Below, in pieces: positions 6,197 through 11,732 of a stretch of 11,732 nt of DNA (positions are counted from its first letter, which is position 1; each line of letters begins with the position of its first letter). The notes beneath the pieces are model-generated. The model saw only the letters and a program-made list of their open reading frames with translations, did no database searches and was not told where the DNA came from. Source of the stretch: SLSG01 sp041690235. GTDB taxonomy: Bacteria > Bacteroidota > Bacteroidia > Bacteroidales > UBA7960. A program made the position numbers and the translations under genes. The stretch covers positions 1 through 11,732 of the forward strand of contig JAWLHS010000055.1 of NCBI GenBank assembly GCA_041690235.1, written 5' to 3'.

Positions 6197-8373
6197 ATTA
6201 CCTGTATGGTTTCTTGTTTGTTCCCAATGGTGAATCCGCTCAGCCCTTCATTGTCGATGCGGAACTCCAGTGTGGCCAAAAGTGTTCTTTTTCTGAAGAC
6301 CTGTGAGTGGGCCTGGGACTGGAGAACCAGGCGGCTTTCAGAAAAGCTTTCTTTTTCGCTGATGGTGCGGATATGGAAATGGCCCCCCATATAACGGAAA
6401 AACGGGGCGATAAAGTCTTGCAGTATTCTCTTTCTGGCGGGGAAGATTTTGTTGACCGGATAGGTGTCGGTCAGTTCCAGGTCATGATAATAACCCATGC
6501 AAACCCTGAAGGCCCCAAGAAAGAAATAATAAAGGAGGGAATTCCTCGGTCCTTCGAAATGGGTGAAGTACAGCATGGCCCCATCGTGGCGAAAGTAGGC
6601 CTTGCAGCCTGACTGCCGGCATTCGATGAATTTGTGTTGCCAGGGATCCAGTTTGATTTCCCAGACGGTATTGATGGGGTGGTTTGAATCGGTCAGTATT
6701 TGAATGCGTTCGCCCGGGATGAAGTTGAATGCTTTTTTCAGGGCGGGATGGGACTGGATGTTGGATACCCTGTCTCCTTTTTCCGGAGAAGAAACCGTTT
6801 TCAGCGAGCTGTTGCCTGCCTGCCTGAGGATATAATGACTGATGGGGTAGTCCAGGGTGCGCGAGCCAATATACGGGGTTCGCTGAACCTGGAAGTGGAG
6901 ATGGGGGTAAGGGGAATGTCCTGAATTGCCACAGCGTGCCAGGGTGTCTCCCTTGCGGACCTTCTCCCCCTGTCTGACCTCTATGGAGCCGGGTTTCAGG
7001 TGGGAGAGCTTTGTGAATAAATGCTCCCGGTGTTTAATGATGATGGTGTTTCCCCAGTTTTGTTCCAGGTTTCTTTCCCCAATGGTGTTGTCATCGATCC
7101 CGTCAACCACCGTTTCGATGACCCCATCGTCCGGCGCCAGAATGGCCTTGTCATAACAATAATAATCCTTCAGCAAGTCCCCGCTCCCCCGAAAGGTTTT
7201 TCCCTCCTCGTCCGTTATTTCAAAATCCCAGGCGTGACGCCATTCCCCCTTGTGGGTATATTCTCCCTGGTGGCCCTGTGTGACGGTCCATTCCCCGAAA
7301 AAGGGCAGCGCCAGGGGAACTTCCGGGTCTTTCCCGAACCGTTCCATGAAATTCACAAAGGCATACAGGTTTTTCTCCGGGGCGTTTTGCTGAACAAACA
7401 GGGTGTTCAGTTGGCTGCGGTTATGCATCCTGAATTTCAAAACATACAGGAACAGCAGCGCCATGATGTTGAACGGAAGGGAATAAATGGGCAGCTGGTA
7501 AACGCCCATGATGCCGCCCAGGCTGATTGTCAGTATAGCGACAAGCGGAATCAGCAGGACGACCCACAAATAAGAGCTGCGGTTGGGGATGATGAAATAC
7601 CCGCCGATGGCGATGGCCGACAGAATGTAATTGAAGCCGATATAACTATAGCTCACTTCGGTCAAACTGGCCCCGATCAGGATGTAAAACAGGTAAGCCG
7701 TAAAAAACCCGAGCAGTGAAAGTGAAAAGGCGATGCGCGAATAAATGAGGAGTCCGACGGCCACCAGGATCCCCGTCAGCACATTGAACTGAAAGAAGAT
7801 GGCTCCCAGCGACAGGAAATAGGTCCGGAGAGCAGACGGAATGGGCAGTTGTCCCCACCACTCGTACAACCTGACCAGGGAGGGCCCCCCCAGCAGGTAC
7901 AGGTCGTTGAGCGTATAAATGCCCCGCTCATTCAGTCCGAGGGCCTGAAACTCCCGCGAAGCAAGCATGACGGCCCATAACGAGAAAACAAACGGCAGGC
8001 TTAAGTGCGGAAGCTCATATTTTCCGATGATCCCCTCCAGGGCCACGGAAATAAAAAGGGTGAGCACCCCTGCCAGTACCACCATTAAAACCAGCAGCAG
8101 TCCGGGTTGAAAATAGATTCCCATCCCAAGACCGACCAGCAGGGAATTGAATCCGTAATAGCCCTGGCTGATGCGGAACTTATTGAACCCGATCCAATGG
8201 GCCATGGCCGTTGTTACCAGCACGGCAGCCAGTCCGAATAGGCCCGTATAAAAATCCACAAAAGTGATGGCCAGCAGGATCACCGCAAAAGTCCGGTTGT
8301 CCGAAAAGAAGACCTGGGAATAACTGTTCAGGGTGCTTCTCAGGTACCAGTGGAATGTCTCCTTCATCGGCAT
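6181..8373 (-). CDS. Urea-transporter-family channel fused to an M23 (LytM-type) metallopeptidase domain
   Basis: This is a 730-residue membrane protein. Residues about 20-315 match the UT family, with its internal duplication: GYYGFNSLLVGLGMG (71-85) pairs with YIGFNYILSAIAIGG (244-258), and YELPHLSLPF (119-128) with YQLPIYSLPF (292-301). These are the signature helices that line the urea pore, so passive transport of urea or a small amide is expected. Residues about 350-505 are an M23 peptidase fold: H380 and D383 in RHAWDFE, H458 in LSHLKPGS, and the H491/H493 pair in PHLHFQV, which supply the expected zinc and catalytic residues, although the first pair is spaced HxxD. Residues about 540-730 form a further unrecognised, probably beta-rich domain with CRQSGC. 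The decarboxylase gene ends 60 bases upstream; the next gene overlaps by 16. Two in-frame ATGs (M1, M3) are possible starts. No urease is nearby. Confidence 0.9.
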   Translation of the reverse strand: MPMKETFHWYLRSTLNSYSQVFFSDNRTFAVILLAITFVDFYTGLFGLAAVLVTTAMAHWIGFNKFRISQGYYGFNSLLVGLGMGIYFQPGLLLVLMVVLAGVLTLFISVALEGIIGKYELPHLSLPFVFSLWAVMLASREFQALGLNERGIYTLNDLYLLGGPSLVRLYEWWGQLPIPSALRTYFLSLGAIFFQFNVLTGILVAVGLLIYSRIAFSLSLLGFFTAYLFYILIGASLTEVSYSYIGFNYILSAIAIGGYFIIPNRSSYLWVVLLIPLVAILTISLGGIMGVYQLPIYSLPFNIMALLFLYVLKFRMHNRSQLNTLFVQQNAPEKNLYAFVNFMERFGKDPEVPLALPFFGEWTVTQGHQGEYTHKGEWRHAWDFEITDEEGKTFRGSGDLLKDYYCYDKAILAPDDGVIETVVDGIDDNTIGERNLEQNWGNTIIIKHREHLFTKLSHLKPGSIEVRQGEKVRKGDTLARCGNSGHSPYPHLHFQVQRTPYIGSRTLDYPISHYILRQAGNSSLKTVSSPEKGDRVSNIQSHPALKKAFNFIPGERIQILTDSNHPINTVWEIKLDPWQHKFIECRQSGCKAYFRHDGAMLYFTHFEGPRNSLLYYFFLGAFRVCMGYYHDLELTDTYPVNKIFPARKRILQDFIAPFFRYMGGHFHIRTISEKESFSESRLVLQSQAHSQVFRKRTLLATLEFRIDNEGLSGFTIGNKQETIQVICSKK

Positions 8374-8433
8374 GTTTGGGTTTTTTCGGTTTTCGTCGGA
8401 TGGCGACAGGGCAGAAGCAGGACCTTATTTATG

Positions 8434-9810
8434 CTACTCCTGGTCAAAATCCTTCAGGTGACCGGGAACCTGCTCATGGCGGTTCAGGCTGTCGAGTGTT
8501 TCGGCGTTTCGAATGATGTGTGGCTTCCCTTTTGTGTCGATCATGACCACATTGGGTCTGAGCGTAATAAACTGCATCCACTGGGTGTTGTTATAGGCCC
8601 CGACCCGTTTAATCACAAAGGGATCGCCCTTCTTGAGCAGGGGAAATAGCACATTTCCCCGTAGCACATCGATATTCATACACAGGGGGCCGTAAAGGGT
8701 GGCGTCTTCAGTCTGGTCCGACACACTCAGCGCCGGCCTGATGTCGTGCTCGTACCAGAATGAGGTAAACAGCAGGTTGACCCCGGCATCCAGGATGGTT
8801 GCCCTCCGGCCATCCGCCAGGCGTTTGTTGGCCACAACGGTTCCCAGCAGGAAGCCCGCATCGTCGATCAGCGCACGTCCGGTTTCCAAAATGAGCAGGG
8901 GCAGGTGATCGGGACTGATCTCCGATTTCATCAGGGCAGAGGTGATGGCTTCGGCGAAGTCATCAAAGCTTGGTGCGGTATCGCTGCCCGGGTAAAAAGC
9001 CCCCTTCAGGGTGTTTTTTGAAGCGAAACCGCCCCCCATATCGATATACCGGATGCGGTGCTTGTGCTTGCGCATCAGCTCAATGGCGAGTGAAGCCAGT
9101 TTTGTGGCTGCCATCTGGTAGGCATTGGGAGTCATGATATAGGTCCCGATATGGGTATGAAGCCCTACGAGATCCATTTTGCCATACACCAGGATGCGGT
9201 TCAATGCATCCCAGGCCTCCCCGTTCTCAAAGTTGAAACCAAAGCGGTCCCATTGCGGGTAAATGCCCGTGTCCATATTCACGCGGATGGCCACCTGTGG
9301 CCTTTGTTCCAGCGTTTCGGTCAGCGCAATGAGCTCATAGAGTTCGTCGAAATGATCGATATGGATGAGGGACCCGTTGGTGATGGCTTTTGTAAGGTCT
9401 TCCCTGGTTTTCTGCGGGCCGTTAAAAATGATGTGTTCGCCCTTCACCCCCAGGGCGATGGCTTTGTCGTATTCAAATCCGGAGACCACCTCGGCCCATG
9501 ATCCTTCCTGGTGGAACACATTGCATACGGCATTCAGGTAATTGGTCTTATAAGACCAGGCAAACTTTACCCTGGGATAACGCGAGGAAAATGCCCGGTA
9601 GGCCTCTTTGAATGTTTTCCGCATGGCGGCCTCCGAAAGGACGAAAAGCGGGGATCCGAATTCTTTCAGAAGGGCGCTTACCGGAACGTTTTCTATATGG
9701 GTAATGGGGTCGGGTTTGGCCTGTATCCCGAATTTTGCGGGCATTCCGGCATTGATCTTCTGGATGAGCGGTCGTTCAAATGGTAGCTTTTCCATATGTT
9801 TCGTTTCCAT
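8434..9810 (-). CDS. Fold-III PLP-dependent decarboxylase (diaminopimelate/ornithine decarboxylase family), substrate unknown
   Basis: This 458-residue enzyme has the alanine-racemase-like barrel and C-terminal beta domain of group IV decarboxylases. K88 in FAWSYKTNYLNAV is the PLP lysine. H218/H220 in GLHTHIGT stack on or near the cofactor, DMGGGFA (257-263) holds the phosphate, ETGRALIDDAG (309-319) replaces the usual EPGR, C377 in GPLCMNID is the catalytic cysteine from the partner subunit, and Y405 in VGAYN closes the site. Diaminopimelate decarboxylases normally have a CESxD sequence at the cysteine; here the glutamate and serine are M and N. So it is probably not lysA, and another amino acid or amino-acid conjugate is likely the substrate. 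It lies 26 bases downstream of the ATP-grasp gene and 60 bases upstream of the transporter fusion. No strong Shine-Dalgarno sequence is seen; M6 is an alternative start. Confidence 0.9.
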   Translation of the reverse strand: METKHMEKLPFERPLIQKINAGMPAKFGIQAKPDPITHIENVPVSALLKEFGSPLFVLSEAAMRKTFKEAYRAFSSRYPRVKFAWSYKTNYLNAVCNVFHQEGSWAEVVSGFEYDKAIALGVKGEHIIFNGPQKTREDLTKAITNGSLIHIDHFDELYELIALTETLEQRPQVAIRVNMDTGIYPQWDRFGFNFENGEAWDALNRILVYGKMDLVGLHTHIGTYIMTPNAYQMAATKLASLAIELMRKHKHRIRYIDMGGGFASKNTLKGAFYPGSDTAPSFDDFAEAITSALMKSEISPDHLPLLILETGRALIDDAGFLLGTVVANKRLADGRRATILDAGVNLLFTSFWYEHDIRPALSVSDQTEDATLYGPLCMNIDVLRGNVLFPLLKKGDPFVIKRVGAYNNTQWMQFITLRPNVVMIDTKGKPHIIRNAETLDSLNRHEQVPGHLKDFDQE

Positions 9811-9836
9811 GAGCGTGTAGACAATGACAATATTTT

Positions 9837-10883
9837 TTACAGTTCTCCCCTGGTCGACAATTTCTCAAAGGCCTGCAAGTCGCAGATCATATCAAAGGAA
9901 TACCGTATAAACAGCTTGCCCACCGCATAGTCCGTGAACGGTGTTACCGGCATCCCCAGGGCCAGTTTAAGCAAGGCCTCGGGCAGGTTCTGTCCCGCTC
10001 CCACGGCCAGGTAAACCCAGGCCGGCAGGCGGGGGTTGATTTCGATCAGGTAAAGCTCCTTGTCCGCCGTCCGGATAATTTCCAGCTCCATGCCCCCCTT
10101 CCACAAGGTTTGTCGAATGAGTTGGTGGGTGAGCGCCATCAGCGTGGGATCATTCAGGGTGATCCCCCCCCAGGCCTTTCCCTTATCCGTGATGTATTGT
10201 TTGCGCATGGGCACCGCACCGATGGTATTCCCTTTCCCGTCGCCCAGGGCCACTACATTGACCTCCGTGCCCTGAACAAACTCCTGTATCACTACGGGCA
10301 GGCCCCATTTGGCGCTGATCCGGTGAAAATACATTTCGGCCTGCTCTTTGTTGCGGGCGATGTATGCATCGTAAAACTTTCCTTTAACGACCAGGGGATA
10401 GTCAAAATCGTCCTTTAGTTTTTCTATTTCAGAGACAGCGATGATGTTTTTGCTGAAGGGAACCTTCAGGCCGTAGGTTTTGCCAAATGCAGGAAGGTTG
10501 ACCTTATGCCTTTCTTCCAACTGAGTGAGGGTGGGGAGAAAGGTTTCGATCCCCATGGTCCGGAGGATGTCTCCGGCCTTCACGAAAGCAAAAAGCTCTG
10601 CATCGAAATTCGGGATCAATACGTTGATGTGCTCCCTGTCGTTGATATACCGGATTCTTTCCAGCAAAGCCCCACTGCCCTCGCCCGGATAAGGCACTTT
10701 ATAGGTCTTGTCGACCAACTCATGCATATAGGCCCCCGGCTCCAGGTTCTCGTAAGCCAGTCCGATGATCCTTGCATCAAACACATCCGACTCCCTGATG
10801 CCCCGGATGACCGGAATGCCCGGTCCGGGGCTATCCACATTGTTCAGGCCCGAAACAGCTACCGTTATTTTAGTTGGTTTCAT
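9837..10883 (-). CDS. ATP-grasp domain ligase (carbamoyl-phosphate-synthase-like)
   Basis: This is a 348-residue ATP-grasp enzyme, a class that joins a carboxylate, activated as acyl phosphate, to an amine or other nucleophile. The N-terminal pre-ATP-grasp domain carries SGLNNVDSPGPGIPVIRGIR (11-30), which resembles the start of CarB-like members. K167 in YPLVVKGKF binds ATP phosphate. QEFVQGTEVNVVALGD (200-215) is the adenine-binding strand and loop. The metal-binding segment is MELEIIR (265-271) plus LIEINPRLPAW (279-289), with E268, E281 and N283 as likely ligands and R285 conserved. It is soluble and cytoplasmic. Its start overlaps the end of the PqqD-like gene by 14 bases with a nearby CAGGAAA leader, so the two are probably translated together. 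The pairing suggests a peptide or carrier-linked substrate, but the actual acceptor is unknown. It is not PurK, Ddl or carB by length and context. Confidence 0.92.
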   Translation of the reverse strand: MKPTKITVAVSGLNNVDSPGPGIPVIRGIRESDVFDARIIGLAYENLEPGAYMHELVDKTYKVPYPGEGSGALLERIRYINDREHINVLIPNFDAELFAFVKAGDILRTMGIETFLPTLTQLEERHKVNLPAFGKTYGLKVPFSKNIIAVSEIEKLKDDFDYPLVVKGKFYDAYIARNKEQAEMYFHRISAKWGLPVVIQEFVQGTEVNVVALGDGKGNTIGAVPMRKQYITDKGKAWGGITLNDPTLMALTHQLIRQTLWKGGMELEIIRTADKELYLIEINPRLPAWVYLAVGAGQNLPEALLKLALGMPVTPFTDYAVGKLFIRYSFDMICDLQAFEKLSTRGEL

Positions 10884-11124
10884 TTTCCTGGAGTATCTGA
10901 TGGTGTTTCAGCATGGAGACAAAATCGTAGAAATACCGTTCAAAAGCCCCCTTTTCCACGTCATATTTGTCTGTAATCAGGGCGGCAATCTCTTCACGGG
11001 TTTTTCCTTCCCTGAGGAACCCCATAATTTCCAGTCCGACGGGATTCAGTGAAAAAGAATCTCCGGTCGACGGATCAAACACGAAACCGGTCTCGCTGAT
11101 GGCGATGTTTTTCTTGATCTCCAT
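10870..11124 (-). CDS. PqqD-family small peptide-binding protein
   Basis: This 84-residue protein has the PqqD winged-helix-like pattern: FVFDPSTGDSFSLNPVGLEIMGFLREGKT (15-43), then REEIAALITDKYDV and FYDFVSMLKHHQIL. The tyrosine- or serine-rich turn 'D..TG..F.LN..G..I...L..G.T..EI' is the family hallmark. PqqD proteins and related RREs present a precursor peptide to a modifying enzyme; in Bacteroidota stand-alone copies occur with various enzymes. Here it is the first gene of the six-gene unit and overlaps the ATP-grasp gene by 14 bases, so ATP-grasp is its most likely partner. The ATG at 11124 is preceded by an AT-rich leader without a clear Shine-Dalgarno sequence. No pqqA, B, C or E is present, so this is not PQQ synthesis. 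Confidence 0.88.
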   Translation of the reverse strand: MEIKKNIAISETGFVFDPSTGDSFSLNPVGLEIMGFLREGKTREEIAALITDKYDVEKGAFERYFYDFVSMLKHHQILQENETN

Positions 11125-11126
11125 AA

Positions 11127-11213
11127 AAGTTTAATTTACTTATTTAGATAAATAAGTTTAAGAAAGGTTTAAACGGAATCCGTGGGTGTGCCTAAACTTT
11201 TACGGTAAAGTTA
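11127..11213. promoter_or_regulatory. AT-rich leader with repeated AAGTTTAA elements
   Basis: AAGTTTAA occurs exactly at 11127-11134 and 11154-11161, 27 bases apart, with a near copy AGGTTTAA at 11165-11172. AACTTT (11195-11200) and AAAGTT (11207-11212) form a second inverted repeat with a 6-base spacer. TAACTTTA on the minus strand (complement of 11206-11213) is the best but weak -7 element; I see no TTG at the right distance, so no promoter is firmly called. The arrangement looks regulatory. Confidence 0.35.
11138..11157. repeat. Perfect AT-rich palindrome upstream of the PqqD-like gene (candidate operator)
   Basis: ACTTATTTA at 11138-11146 and TAAATAAGT at 11149-11157 are perfect inverted copies separated by GA. 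The palindrome lies 13 bases before the ATG of the PqqD-like gene, in a stretch far richer in A+T than the flanking genes. It could be a repressor site for the whole six-gene unit or a leader hairpin over the ribosome-binding region. Confidence 0.5.
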
Positions 11214-11272
11214 CGAATTTATTCTGGGGTTGAGGTTTTTGCGGACACGGAAACCAAAATAATCCTGGGCGG

Positions 11273-11732
11273 TCAGATGATCCAGATGGCCAGTCCGACT
11301 GCAATAATGGAACCCAGATAGGCCGCCCAGTAATACCTTGGCCGCGCCGGGTTTTTACCAAATAATCGGATGGTGATTCCGTACATTCGGGTCCTGTTTT
11401 TGGAAACAAAGGCATAGTGGTGGTCGGCAAGAAAACGGAAGATCCAAATGTTGCGGTAAAGGGGCATCACCCATCGCCATTTGCGGCCGTAACGGTGAAA
11501 AGCCTGGAAGACCGCTGCGGGACCCGTATAGATCCTGCCATCCACGTCAATAAACCGGATCGCTTGTCTGAAGTACTTCAGTTCCACATCGGGGAAGTCC
11601 CGGTAGACTTCCTGAAAAGGCTTGAACACAACCCGGTCACCAGTGAGCTTCTTCCATTTGATCACCCAGTAATGGCAGAATCCGCAGTCGCCGTCCCATG
11701 CCATGACTGGCTTTTCTCCGGGAAGATGTTTT
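11273..11732 (-). CDS. DUF393 (DCC family) thiol-disulfide oxidoreductase-like protein, 5' end outside window
   Basis: The frame is open to the right edge, so the gene starts outside the window; about 153 residues are visible. LPGEKPVMAWDGDCGFCHYWV near the visible start carries the DGDCGFC motif that names the DCC family, and the residues before the internal ATG at 11704 fit the family, so that ATG is not the true start. The middle (FRQAIRFIDVDGRIYTGPAAVFQAF, then WRWVMPLY) follows the family. The C-terminus YYWAAYLGSIIAVGLAIWII is a transmembrane helix, which suggests membrane anchoring. A CxxC pair in a thioredoxin-like fold implies redox activity, but the partner is unknown. It lies 148 bases upstream of the PqqD-like gene on the same strand. 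It could share a transcript, though the repeat-rich gap suggests separate control. Confidence 0.87.
   Translation of the reverse strand, partial: KHLPGEKPVMAWDGDCGFCHYWVIKWKKLTGDRVVFKPFQEVYRDFPDVELKYFRQAIRFIDVDGRIYTGPAAVFQAFHRYGRKWRWVMPLYRNIWIFRFLADHHYAFVSKNRTRMYGITIRLFGKNPARPRYYWAAYLGSIIAVGLAIWII

Noticed and set aside
7021..7719. A 232-codon open frame on the plus strand inside the urea-transporter/M23 gene
   Set aside because: It is antisense to a well-supported gene and shows no domain pattern.
6181..8373. A urea-use operon with urease
   Set aside because: No urease subunits, accessory proteins or allophanate hydrolase are present in the window.
8434..9810. Calling the decarboxylase lysA
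   Set aside because: The cysteine-region sequence CMNID lacks the diaminopimelate-type glutamate, EPGR is altered, and no lysine pathway genes are nearby.
10870..11124. PQQ biosynthesis cluster
   Set aside because: Only the PqqD-like fold is present; there is no pqqA peptide, radical-SAM pqqE, pqqB or pqqC in the window.
1..11732. CRISPR arrays, tRNA or rRNA genes, insertion sequences
   Set aside because: I saw no regular direct-repeat arrays, no cloverleaf-like segment and no transposase or terminal inverted repeats. This is by eye; a covariance-model and repeat search would settle it.

Overview
The window looks like a piece of a Bacteroidota chromosome, probably Bacteroidales or a close relative. 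The main evidence is a SusC/RagA-type TonB-dependent transporter with its carboxypeptidase-regulatory-like extension and a VVVGYGS-type TonB box. Supporting signs are two sequences resembling the Bacteroidota promoter (TTG, about 19 bases, TAnnTTTG), mostly weak Shine-Dalgarno sequences, and many exported proteins. Genus cannot be named from the sequence.

Layout. (1) Positions 1-686, minus strand: the N-terminal 228 residues of a SusC-like outer-membrane transporter; the rest, and any SusD partner, lie outside the window to the left. (2) 687-1040: a divergent intergenic region with a promoter candidate for each side. (3) 1041-4205, plus strand: a probable two-gene unit of a secreted M14-type zinc carboxypeptidase-like protein and an AhpD-like (carboxymuconolactone decarboxylase family) protein. 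(4) 4206-4244: a short convergent gap with a small hairpin. (5) 4245-11124, minus strand: six closely packed genes, read right to left: a PqqD-like small protein, an ATP-grasp ligase, a fold-III PLP-dependent decarboxylase, a urea-transporter/M23-peptidase fusion, a TPR plus beta-barrel outer-membrane protein, and a secreted TPR protein. Several overlap by 13-16 bases, so they are very probably one transcript. (6) 11125-11272: an AT-rich leader with inverted and direct repeats. (7) 11273-11732: a DUF393 (DCC family) protein, cut by the right edge.

The six-gene unit is the most interesting part. Its first three genes look like a small biosynthetic set: a peptide-binding PqqD fold, an ATP-dependent carboxylate-amine ligase and an amino-acid decarboxylase. 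Its last three look like an envelope set: an inner-membrane urea/amide-type channel joined to a zinc endopeptidase fold, an outer-membrane barrel and a periplasmic TPR protein. A plausible but unproven reading is that the cytoplasmic enzymes make or modify an amino-acid or peptide-derived product, and the envelope proteins move it or act on the wall. No precursor peptide, urease or complete PQQ pathway is visible in the window.
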